Source: Eutreptiella sp. 'Long Island Sound 2002' (lineage: Eukaryota; Euglenozoa; Euglenophyceae; Eutreptiales; Eutreptiaceae). From it: DNA of 64,000 nt. Position 1 is the stretch's first letter; the number at the start of each line of letters is the position of its first letter. Positions 32,920-42,888 of this stretch are shown in pieces. Made by a program: the position numbers and the translations under genes. The stretch spans positions 34,677,394-34,741,393 of the forward strand of contig OZ038383.1 in assembly GCA_964036045.1 (NCBI GenBank), in the 5' to 3' direction. Under the pieces are notes generated by a model that had not been told where the DNA came from, made no database searches, and saw only the letters and a list, made by a program, of their open reading frames with translations.

Positions 32920-35900
32920 TTAGGTGGCGGCGCCGCTGGCCGGGGGGTCGGGCGCGTCGTGTTGTGTGGTGCGCAGGGCTCCTGGGGTGCTGTGGGTGCC
33001 GCCGGTGTCGGTGCGCCGACGCTTGTGGGGTGGTGAGGGGGTGTGTGTGTGCGGGGCTCGGCTTTGGGTGATGTCCCACAGGCGGATGGCGTCTCGCTGT
33101 GTCTCCTGGAGGGTCTCTCGCAGGCGCCTGAGGACATACGGGTGGTCCTGGGGCGCGGAGAGGTTGCGGGGGTGGACTCCCAGGGGTGGAGCGCATCGGC
33201 CAGCATGGCTTCCCATGCGGCCTGCGGCATCCACCCCCCCGCCGGCCGGAGGCGGCAGTTCTCCACCGACCCCTTGCGGGACGATGGACCAGGCCCTCGA
33301 GGGAGGGCTCTCCCCAGGCCCACTTTCGCAGCTCCCAGAGCTGCTTGTGGGTCCAGCGCTGCCACCACTGTCCCTGGGCGGGCCTGCGGTCTTGGGCGGA
33401 GGAATGGGCGTGGGTGGGTGTGACAGGGTCGTGGGGACCGGTGGCGGTGGCGGGCCTGGGGGATTTCTTGTAGTCCTGTTCCGTGGGGGTGCGCAGGGAG
33501 TGGGGGCGCGCGCGGATGTGGACCTACGGGTGTGCGCGCACGGTCTCTGCCTCAGGGTTGGGCGGGGACTCGCGGCGGCGGCGGTAGCGGGGCATGCGCT
33601 GTATGTGGGCTGTCATCGAGGGTTGGTAGGGGGGCGGGGACGCTGCTGGCGGAACCTGGCGTCGTTCTGGCCTGCCCTGGGGCGGTCCGTGGGCCTGGGG
33701 TGCGGGCTTTGAGAGGTGGCGGGACGAGGTGCGTCGTGCTTCGGCCGCGGCGCGCTCTGCTATGAAGGTGGTGGCGGCGGCGTCGGTGACGGTGGGGGGG
33801 CGCCGTGCTGGGCGCTGCTGCCCCCGGGCCTGGGACGGCTGGGGCCGAATGTCATAGAGGACGTCCTCAGGGGGCCGGGCTCGCGCTCCCGTCGCGGCGC
33901 CGGGTTTGGACTTGGGTTTGGGCTCGGCTGCGGGTTGCGGTCGCGGCGCGCTGACGGGTTTGGGTGGCTGTTTGGCGGCGGTCTTGGGTTTTGGCTGGGT
34001 CGCGGGTGTGGGCCTCGTCGGGGCGTGGGCCTTGGCGGCGGCGGGGTCGCTCGCGGTGGGGGCGGGTTTGGGGGCCCGTTTGGGAGGTGTCCCCCGCGGC
34101 CTGGGGGGTGGAGTGCTGGATGAGGACGTGGTGGTGGTGGTGGATGAGGTGGTCGTGGTGGTGGAGGTTGTGGAGTCGGAGGCGGAGGAGAGGGCTGTGG
34201 GAGACGGCGGAGGGTCCTGGGCTTCAGGGGCGGGCGTAGGATGCTGGGTCCTGCAAGTAGCAAGAACGAGGGTGCGGGTTCGGGCACCGGGCGTGTGCGC
34301 GCGTTTTCCCTGGTGATCCGTGCGTGCTGGTGCAGGTGTGGCGGCGTTGTCTCGGCTGCGGGGGCACGTGGGTTACCCCGGGGCTGGCCATATCTGCTCC
34401 AGGACGTGCGGGTGTGTTTGCTGGAGGTAGTCGAGGGTGCGGAAGAAGCATCGCTGGATGCCGGGCATGTCCTCCTCTCTGAGGTGGGGGTAGTTTTGGG
34501 TGGGGGTGTCTGGGCCCGGCCACAGCAGCGCCGTGAGGCGGGCTGCCACCATGTATCGGCAGAGTTGTAGGGTGGTGGGGCGTGGGGGGGTGGGTCCCCT
34601 GCGGTTTGGGGGGGCTTCCCTCTGCTGGGGGCGCAGCGTGACCACCCACACCCACGGTCCGTGGGGATCCCCCAGGTCCGTTCGGTCCACTTGGCGAGGC
34701 AATACATCGCCCTACCAAGGCCCTGGCTGCCGCTGCGGATGGAGAGCAGCGTGTCCAGGGATTTGCGTTCCCACGTGCCCCAGATGTGGGGGTCGTCCGG
34801 GTCGTCCCCCCTGGCGTACGTGTCGAGGCCTGGGTTGTGTGGGGGGGGGGGGCGTAGTTGGCGGGGAGGAGGGTGTCGGTGCCGTGTACCACCCAGTGGT
34901 CAGTGGGTGCGTGGTAGTGGGTGGTGGAGAGGGTGTAGTGCAGATTGTACATGAGGGTCATGTACGTGGAGGGGGCTGGCTGCCGGTCGTCGGGGCTCGT
35001 CAGGGAGGCCATCCGGGCTACCCATGTTTCCCGCTCCCACTCTTTGGTGTTGTCGGGGGTGGCGCCGGGTGGGGGACGGGCCATGTTGGGCTCGCGGTAG
35101 CGGTTGCGGCCCTGGGTGCTGTCCCGCTCCGGCACGGGGTGTCCGACTAGGTGTCGCCCCCAGTCGATGGGGGGCACCCAGATCTGGCTTCCCGTGGGGG
35201 GCGGGCTCTCGCCGTCTGGGGTGGCGCGTGGGGGGCGGTCGTGTCGGGCGACGTGGAGGAAGGCGTCGAAGAGGAAGTCTCGGACGCCTTCCCCCAGGGT
35301 GGCCGCCTGGACCAGGGGGGCCGCCCGGATGCGGGTGCTGGTGCCTGAGGTGTGGAGGCACAGCACGTCCTGTTCCCCGAGTCCCCGGAGGTGCTGCCGT
35401 ACCGCTGCAGGGTTGTGTAGGGCGTAGGGTTCGGCCGGTGCGGCGGCTGGTGGTGCGGGGTGTGATGGGGGGGCTGGTGTGGGTTGGGGGGGGTGGTCGT
35501 CGTTGTCTCGCGTGGGGTCCGATGATGGGGTCTCTTGTGGTGGTCGTCGGAGGGGGGATTCGCGGTGGCCTGTGTCGGCGGGGGAATCGACGTCAATTGG
35601 CTGGTGCTGGCTGCCGCGTGTTGCGTCCGTGGCCTGGTCTCGGGGAGGGGGCGGGGGGGGGTGTTGTGGGGGTGGCGCTGTTGGTGGTGGGGGGGGCGGG
35701 GGTGGGTGTTGTGTTGGCTGGGGGTCTGGGCGTCCCTGTGGGTCGTGTGGGTGTTGCGTGTGTGCGCCGTGCGGTCCTTGCAGTTCTTGACTGGTTGTGG
35801 TGCCGGGGTGTGGGTGGGAGGCGGCCGCATGGGCGTCCGGGCGGGGCTGTGGTCCGTATGTAATGGGTGGCTGCTGGTGGATGGTGCTCGCTGGTATGGG

Positions 35901-36308
35901 GTGCGGGTGGGGCGGCTGCTGGTGGTGGTGGGGCGCTCCTACTAGGCCCTGGTGTTGCTGGTGTGCGTGCGCGGCTCCCCGCGAGTCCATGGGGGTGTAC
36001 CATGGCTCGTGTGTCGTGGGCCCGTGTAGCGGGGGCGGCGGGTGGTGCTGGGCCGCGTGGTGGTGGTGTTGAGGGTGTGCTGGTTGTGTGTGGTACCCAG
36101 GCGTTGGTGGGTGTGGTCGTAGGGACTGGTGGTGGTGGAATACGTGATGGTGTGGTGCGGTGATGTGTGCCATGTGGGGTGGGTGGTTCTCGGGGCCTGG
36201 TTGTGCTGGGGCGTGGTGGGCATGTAGCTGGTGGGGGTCGCTGTAGCATGGGGGCATTAGGGGGTAGGGGTTGGGAGGGACGGGGGCGTGGTGGTGGTGT
36301 TGGTGGTG
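32920..36308 (-). pseudogene. ORF3 of element D, distal part, proline/histidine-rich then globular
   Basis: Continues the 36309-37543 frame after a single TGA (36309-36311). The first ~250 codons are extremely P/H/Q-rich. A globular region follows: EPYALHNPAAVRQHLRGLGE, VRDFLFDAFLHVARHD, QIWVPPIDWGRHLVGHPV and YMTLMYNLHYTLSTTHYHA. At a run of 12 G (about 34841-34853) the frame slips; another frame carries TLQLCRYMVAARLTALLWPG and QRCFFRTLDYLQQTHPHVLE. After more low-complexity sequence, a coding-like helix VLRRLRETLQETQRDAIRLW and KRRRTDTGG appears near 33000-33120. No family recognised; it is not similar to ORF1. Confidence 0.5.
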
Positions 36309-37546
36309 TCATGTCCCCTGGCTCTGCGCGTATGATGGTCCTGGCATGGTGTGGACGTGTGTGGGCGGTCGTGGCTGACTGGGCTGCAGGGTTTGGGTGC
36401 TGTGGTACGGTGGTGGTGGTGGGCGCTGGCGGGGGCGGTGTTGTTGGTGTGCCCCGGGGGTCTGGGCGTGGCGTGGTGCGGTGAGGCTGGACCCGGGCCC
36501 TGGTCGGGGCGTCGCGCCCTGCTGGCGGGCGCGCTGGCGGGCCCCCTGACCTGTCTTGGTCTTCTTGGCCTGGTGGGTGTCGGGGGCGGGTGAACCCCCC
36601 TGTCCCCGTGGGGGCGACGGGGAGCGGGCGTGCCAGCGGTGTGCCTCTCGGAGGCTCGTCTCAAGGCCTCTGACGTAGGTGCGCTGGTCCGTGAGGCCGG
36701 TCCGTGTGGCGGTGGCCTCGTCGGGGGCGGCCAGGTGGGCGTCCCGAAAAGACGCCCAGCCCTCCGGGGGCTTCTGTTGTGCGGCCTGGGGGTGGTGTGC
36801 CGGGTAGAGGAGTGCGCTGAGTGGGTAAGGTGTTCCCTTCCGTCGGCCGAGGGCGGTGTTGAACTGGCGGCAAGTGATTCGGAGGTAGGCTGCTATCTCC
36901 TCTGGTGCCGTGTCCGCCCACGCTTCTGGCGTCGGGGCTGCTGCTTGGGGGGCCGGGAGTTGTGGGTCTGGGAGGTGTAGGTCACTGTGGTGGAGGTATA
37001 GGGCGAGGAGGATGTGGCGGGCCGCCACGTTCAAGCCGCCTCCGCTGTGGCGTAAGGGTGGGCTGTGGGGGGGCAGGGGTGTGCTGCCCGTGGCCACGGC
37101 TATGGTCCATGCGTGGTCCGCCGCGTCCGCTACGTAGTACCCTCCCAGGTGGTCCCGGAGGGTGTCGGTGAGTGGCCCGAAGAAGCTGGGGTGGCTGGTG
37201 GGGGGGGATGCGGCTGGCGCCGCGGGCCGCTCGCGGTGGTGGGGGTTGAGGTCCCCGCAATGGGGGCAGTGGGTGAGGCGGTGCGCGGCTCCCAGGCAGA
37301 CCCAGTGGTCTGGGTTGCAGGGCAGGGCCGTCTGTGGTAGCCGCTGGCGTACGCAGAGGGGACATGCGGTGGCTGGCGGTTGGTGGTACCTGTGGACGGA
37401 CGGCGGTGTGGGGGGATGGGGGCTGGTGCCGCGCGCATGCTGGTGGGAGTGTGTGTGGTGTCTGTGGCGCCCGTGTGTGCCGTGCCAGGGTTGTGCTCGG
37501 TGGATGGTGTGTAGACGTGGTGGGGCTTCAGTGTTGGTATGTCACG
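36309..37546 (-). pseudogene. ORF3 of element D, N-terminal part with RING-like zinc motif
   Basis: The frame is open from a TGA at about 37547, only ~10 bases after the ORF2 stop (37557), to TGA 36309. Near its start (37260-37365) cysteines and histidines follow CPLC-x12-CNPDHWVC-x4-H-x4-CPHC, close to a RING finger except that one ligand (the second Cys of the third pair) is replaced. Then comes a globular part (HPSFFGPLTDTLRDHLGGYY, AARHILLALYLHHSDLHL, IAAYLRITCRQFNTALGRRK, TYVRGLETSLREAHRWHAR) and a basic, Pro-rich tail. No ATG near the start, so translation may depend on ORF2 (reinitiation or stop-start). Function unknown. Confidence 0.5.
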
Positions 37547-37556
37547 GCGTAGGTTC

Positions 37557-40036
37557 TCATGGTTGGTAGAACAGGAGTTTGAGAAGGTGGGCTTGGTCTG
37601 TTTGGGGCATGGTTGCTGCATGCTGCAGGTATTTGTGGGTGCGGTATATGAGCTGCTCCGCTGTCTTGGCAACGGCCGTCCGCTGCATGTGCGCCGCCGT
37701 GGCCTGGGGGTCCTCCGCGTGGGTGCGTAGCAAGGTGTAGAAGGCAGTGGGGACGAGTCCCCGGCGGACCGCCTCGAGTACCTCCGTCTGCTTGAGGACG
37801 GTGGTGAGTTGCGTGGTCGGCGGGAACTGCGTCAGCCGTCCGGCGTGCTGTGCGATGGTGTGGGTTGGGTTCCAGTCTGTGAGGGTGTCCAGTCCTCTGT
37901 ACAGGGGGCACACCTTGAAGTGGTCCCAGGTTTCTTCTTCCGTGTGGCCACAGATGGATTTGGTGTATCCTGCGGGGACCTGGATCGAGCGGCGCGCATA
38001 CCATCGGTGGTATCGGGTGAGGAGGGGAAGCTGTTCGAAGGCGAGTTGGAGTCGGGGTTTTTGTAGGTGTCCTTGGAGGCTATCCGGGCGCAGGGCGGAG
38101 TAGTAGAGGGGGGTGTGGACGGAGTCTTTGAGGCGTCGGAGGAGTTCGGTGTTCGCTGGGTGGTCCAGTGTCGTGGCCAGTTGCTGGATGGGTGTGGGGT
38201 AGTGGTACTGCTTGTCTCGATCTGTGTACGGCGTGTCCTCGGGCATCCATTGGGGGGGCTGTGTGGCCGGGGGTATCAGGGGCAGGTGCTGCAGGTGGCT
38301 GTGGTGTGGGGTGTCCAGTCGCACGTGTTCGAGCCCTGGGGTGTGGCTGGTGTTCTGGTGTTTGGCCTGCATGTCTGCGCGTCCATTGCCGTATGCGTAG
38401 CGGTGTGACTCCTGTTTGACCATGTGTAGGGCGTCCTGGGGCTGCATGCCCCTGAAGGCCAGCCATAGTCCCAACGCTTGTGTGCCGAGGCCGGACTCGA
38501 GTGCCTTGTGGAGGGGCAGGTCCGCAAGGCGCCTGGTGAGGTGGATGTCGACCGTGGCGTCCACGACTACCCAGATGTTGCGGGGCCGGATCGTTGTTGG
38601 TGGCAGTGTGGCGGTGACGGCGTCTGCCATGGTGCGCAGTTCGCCGTGGGAGGACGCCCCAAAGATGGTGGCCCCGGTGTGGTGTTCCACGTGGAGGCCG
38701 TCCGCGTGCCGGGTGATGCGCACGGAGGCGCAACCGACCGTTGGGGTGCGTTGCTGGGTGCCGGATGCGTCAGTGAAGTAGATGATGTCGGTGTCGCTGG
38801 GTATGGGTAGGCGGGCAGTTGCTGTGGGGTGATAGACGTAGATGGGGTTCCCTTGGGCGGTTCTGGCGGTGATTTGCGTGGGTTGTAGTAGTGGCGTTGC
38901 ATAGACGCCTATCCCCTGGATGATGATGGCCTGGGCTCGTGGGGTGAGGTAGAGGAGGCCCCTGTCTGGGCGCCCCTGGGTGATATACGCGTACATCAGG
39001 TGGAAGAGGTATCCCGTATTGGGGTGGAACTTCTGGCACGTGATGGTCTGTCGCCGCTCCTTGTCGTCTTTGTCCCCGCGGAGGGTGCAGCATTTGTGCT
39101 GTAGGGGGCGCATGGGTGCCTCCTGAAGTCCTGCGCGGTGTGGGTCGCAGCGGTCGTACTCTATGGCCACGCTGTCCGGGTCTGCCCGCTCGTTGGTGAA
39201 CGTCCATGTCGCCGTGGGTGTTCGGGTCCAGGCTACGTGCGCCGGGTGGTCTGGGGGTACCGTGTGAAACCAGGGGGGAAACCCTTGCCTGCTGGTCGGC
39301 GGTGGCGGCGGCGGTGGGGGGGTGGTAGTGGGTGGAGATGAGGTGTAGCAGGGGCCACGGAGTGTCGCTGGCTGCCTGGCCGCAGTGCCCGCACGTGCGT
39401 GGTACGCCCTGGTCACTGTGTCTGACTGGTGGTACATTGGTCTCCGGTGCATTGTGTTTGGGGATGGACCAGGGGGCATGGTGTCGCTGGACAGTGCGGG
39501 TAGCATATTTGTGGCCGTTTGGTGCTATTAGCAGGATGGTGGGTGGTGTCCAGCCTTCGGCTGACGAGTCGGGCTCCTCCTGCGTCGTGCCGCCGTCGTT
39601 GGGGGTCTCGTGCTCGCTCGGGCGGGGCCGGGGGTGCTGGCGCTGGAAGGCTGTGTACGCCTTGTCAATGTCCTTGGGCCCCGGCATGTCGCGCCCTGCC
39701 TTTGGTAGCACATGCGCGGAGGTATGCTTGGAAGACGTGGCGTGCTGGCCATTGTGGGTCGGAAAGGAACGGGGCGTGGTGGGCGTCGCAAATGGCCATC
39801 ATCCTCATCTGTGTTGGGGTGATATACAGGATGGTGACGGTGGCCCCCACGAGGCGCAGGGTGTCCACCTCGCCTGCCGGGTGTCGGTGGATGTCGGTGT
39901 GCGTGGCCACGAGTGGCCCCTGTTGATCGCAGTGGTGGTTTGTCAGGATGGCGTGTGTGTGGTGCGGTAGGAGGAGTTGTAGCTGGGCCCAGATGCCAGT
40001 GCCCACGGAGGTGGAGACGCCGTGTTGCGCCAGTAT
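37557..40036 (-). pseudogene. ORF2 of element D: RNase H and C-terminal domains
   Basis: Follows RT after a TGA at 40037-40039 (probably Trp TGG to TGA) with frameshifts near 39700 and 39310. A CGHCG...HLISTHYH zinc motif lies near 39340-39396. RNase H has IYFTDASG (near 38770), SSHGELRTMADA (near 38640), WVVVDATVD (near 38560) and GNGRADMQAK (near 38380), giving the D-E-D-D catalytic set. The C-terminus has CGHTEEETWDHFKVCPLY, the Cys/His motif common at the end of LINE proteins, then a helical tail ending at 37557. RNase H removes template RNA during target-primed synthesis. Confidence 0.85.
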
Positions 40037-42079
40037 TCACCGGGGGCAGGTGTTGCGGGTCATTTGCGCTTCTTTTATGCGTATGGCTGCCGCCTCGCAA
40101 ACTTCAGGTTGGTGGTTGTGTGTCACCCTGTGTAAGAGGTGCGCTGCGTGTTTGGCATAGGCCATGTCGACCAGGGCGCCTGTATTGTCTCCGTAGTAGC
40201 GCCAGTGGGCCATCATGGCCTCCTTGGGGAAAGACGTGGGCCAGCCTCCGTGTTGCGCCCATGCCTTCGTCACTTGCTGTCGAGCGTGGTGTAGGGCGTC
40301 TTGGGGGCGCGGGAGGTGCAGGGCTTGGTACCCGATTGCCGCGTTGAGCACCGCTTCCATGAAGTACGCCAGGCCCTGTGTAGACAGGAGGCCCCCCCTG
40401 GCAATTTGGGGTAGCCGGGCGAGGCGCTCTTCCAGCTTGGTTGGGAGTGTGATGTGGTGGTGCCGCGTGGCCTGTGTGACTCCCAGGTGGACTGTGGTGT
40501 CTTCCAGGTGTAGGGGTTCGCCTTTCCGGATGTGGGGGGTGGGGGTCCTGGCGTCGGCCAGCCCGACCGATTTGCGGGGCTGCACTAGGAGCTGGTGGGC
40601 GTCCAGGTAGGTTGTGCTGAGTTGGAGAATGGCGGACGCTTGCTCGGTGGTCGTTGGTAGCCCTGAGTTCTCAGGGTCGCGGTGGCGGGTGGCCGTAGTT
40701 AGGAGGTTGTCGTCCGCGAAGTTGATGAGGGGGGACCGTAGCGGGTATGGGGCGTACCCTGGGTATACCCGTGCTAGCTCGAATGCCAGTGGTAGGGTGA
40801 CGAGGAGGTAGAGGAAGGAGCCTTCGGCGCCTCCCTGGGGGACCCCGCTGTCTGTGCCGGTCCAGGGGGTGAGGTCTGCGGCTGTGATGACGGCGTAGAG
40901 TCGGGTCTGGATGTACCCGGTCATGAAGGATAGGAATGGGAGGCCCATGGCATCCCATACCTCCGTGAGGAGCCGGTGTGGAGCGTGGGGGAACGCGCCT
41001 TGGACATCGAGGGAGGCGATAATCATCTCGTAGGGGTTCATGTCCAGTGCGGTGTCCTGGAGGAGGATGGCCTCGTGGGGGGACCTGCCGGCCATGGCTC
41101 CCCACATGCTGGCGGGCAAGTGGGCGAGGACCCCCGGCGCGATGCGGCCTAGGATGAGCATCCACACCAGCTTGACCTCGGTGGTGGCGCAGACTATGGG
41201 CCGCCAGTTCCCTGGCTGCGCCCAGTCCCCCTTTTTGTAGAGGGGGTGGACCAGGTTGGCCCACTCAGGGGGGATGGGCGTGGCCCCCGTGACGAAGTCC
41301 CACCGGCGGGCTGCCAGGCGGCGTTTGACGGGCAGGGTGAGGCGTTGGTACGCTTCGGCCGGCAAACCGTCGACGCCGGGCACGACCCCCTTCTTCAGGC
41401 GGTCTAGGGCGCGTTGCAGTTCTGAGATGCTGAAGGGGTCGTGTTCGATGGCGCGCCGCTGTTCCAGGTTGAAGACCCTGGGCACATGCTCGCGGATGGT
41501 GTTTCTGGTGTGGGTGTCGAGCTCGGGGAGGGCGTCCCCGTGTTGTGCCTGGAAGCTGTCCAGGACTGCCTGGAGGACGGCGTCGGGGCCATTGGTGAGG
41601 CCTCCATCGGGGGTGCGCACCGCGTGGATGGTACGGCACCCCGTGTCCTCCAGGATGCGGCTGACGTACTGCAGGGACCTGTACAGCGTGTCGTTTCTGC
41701 CGTATCTTTCGCGTTCCTGGGCTGCGGCCGCTATGCGGTGGGCGTGCCATTCCTGAAGTTGGTGGCGGCGGGTGGTGAGGAGCGCGCGGAGGTGGGTGTC
41801 CCGGTCTCGTGCCTCCGGTGTGCTGGGGCGTAGCAGGGTGGCGAGTTCCTCTTTCGTGGTCCAGATGTCATGGACGAGTTGTTGGAGGGTGAGGTCTGGT
41901 GGTGCTCCCGTGTGGGTGGTGTCACGCTCCATGCCGCATGCCTGTGCCGCCCGGCGCATGGCGGTCGTGTGTGTCGGTGCATCCGGGCGGCCCAGGATGG
42001 TGTGTAGGGCCCTGTTATACCTGTGCCAGGTGCCGTGGTCGTCCTCGGCCGGGAACTGCAGTGTGGGTGGGAGGGATCG
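40037..42079 (-). pseudogene. ORF2 of element D: reverse transcriptase
   Basis: About 680 codons in one open frame. LINE-type RT blocks are present: a linker helix, LDRLKKGVVPGVDGLPAEAY, WANLVHPLYKKGDWAQPGNW (motif 1-2 region), SLDVQGAFPHAPHRLL (motif A, near 41000), SGVPQGGAEGSFLYLL (motif B) and the catalytic box INFADDNLL with FADD at 40709-40720. Thumb-like sequence follows (LPQIARGGLLSTQGLAYFME). The frame joins the endonuclease across a frameshift near 42080. Among elements in this window it is the only non-LTR type RT. Confidence 0.92.
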
Positions 42080-42882
42080 TCTGGCAGGGTGGCCGTGGGT
42101 GGGGGTAGGTTGGGAATGATGAGGTCGATGTAGAGGGGTCGGTGGCCCGTGCCTGTGGGCGGGAGGTCCCCGTAGGCTGCTTCGTGGACGCGCACCGTGG
42201 TTGGGTCCCCGTAGCACGTGTCGATGCGGGATTGGTGGGTGCCGGCTTGGTGGGGGTAATGGGAGGGTGTGCCGGTGAGTCCTGCCGTGAGGTCGGTGAC
42301 GCCCAATTGGTGCATGGCGTCCCGGACAGCTATGTCGGTGGCTGTGGGTGGGCCGGTGCGGTCGTCGTCGGTGGGGGCGGCGTTTAGGTCGCCTATGATG
42401 ATGGTGGGTGCCGGGAGGGAGAGTCGGCAGTACGCCAGGCTCAGGGCGTCCAGGAAGTCCTTGGTCTCCTCCCCGAATGGGACGTGCGTGAGTAGGACGT
42501 TTAGCTGCCATCCGGGCCCCACGCACTCGTACGCCCCGAGGCGACGATCCACTCCGAGGTCGGCGTGGGCATGCACCGTGACCGACGTCTTGTGGTAGAG
42601 GGGCACCCCCCGTTGCCAGTTGGCGTGATATTTGTTCGCCTCCGGGTCCAGGATCGGTGCTGGTTCGGGTTGGTCCGCTCTGCGGAGGGCTTGCTCCAGG
42701 AACCCCAGGAGGTCTGCGCCTTTGGGGTGTGGCCCGGGCATGGCTTGCAGTGTGGCGGCCTTGGTGGGGTCGTAGGTGACCGCAGGCTCGTTGAGGATGT
42801 TGATGCGGGCGTGGGCTTCCGCTGGTGCCGGTTTCTGGGGACCGGTAGTTGGGGGGGCGGGACGTGTCCGGCCCTGGCCCCG
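42080..42882 (-). pseudogene. ORF2 of element D: AP-type endonuclease
   Basis: In the same frame as the end of ORF1, directly after the TGA at 42883-42885. The exonuclease-endonuclease-phosphatase core shows ARINILNEPA near the start, LNVLLTHVPFG, IIIGDLNAAP (GDLN at 42382-42393), HQSRIDTCYGD (SRID at 42220-42231) and TGTGHRPLYIDL (His near 42145), that is, the Asn, Asp and His catalytic positions. It would nick target DNA to prime reverse transcription. No ATG is needed if ORF2 is made by readthrough; the first ATG in frame is at 42741, inside the domain. Confidence 0.85.
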
Positions 42883-42888
42883 TCAGGC
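42883..42888 (-). promoter_or_regulatory. Candidate readthrough stop UGA CGG between ORF1 and ORF2 of element D
   Basis: ORF1 ends in ...IDLLDA, then TGA, and the same frame continues as CGG GGC CAG into the endonuclease with no other stop. UGA followed by CGG or CUA is the known type II leaky stop context of several RNA viruses. A downstream RNA structure was not verified. Confidence 0.5.

Noticed and set aside
33043-36484. Many long plus-strand ORFs rich in Gly, Val, Trp and Cys within element D
   Set aside because: They are mirror images of Pro/His-rich minus-strand coding sequence in a G/T-skewed block; none shows a domain.
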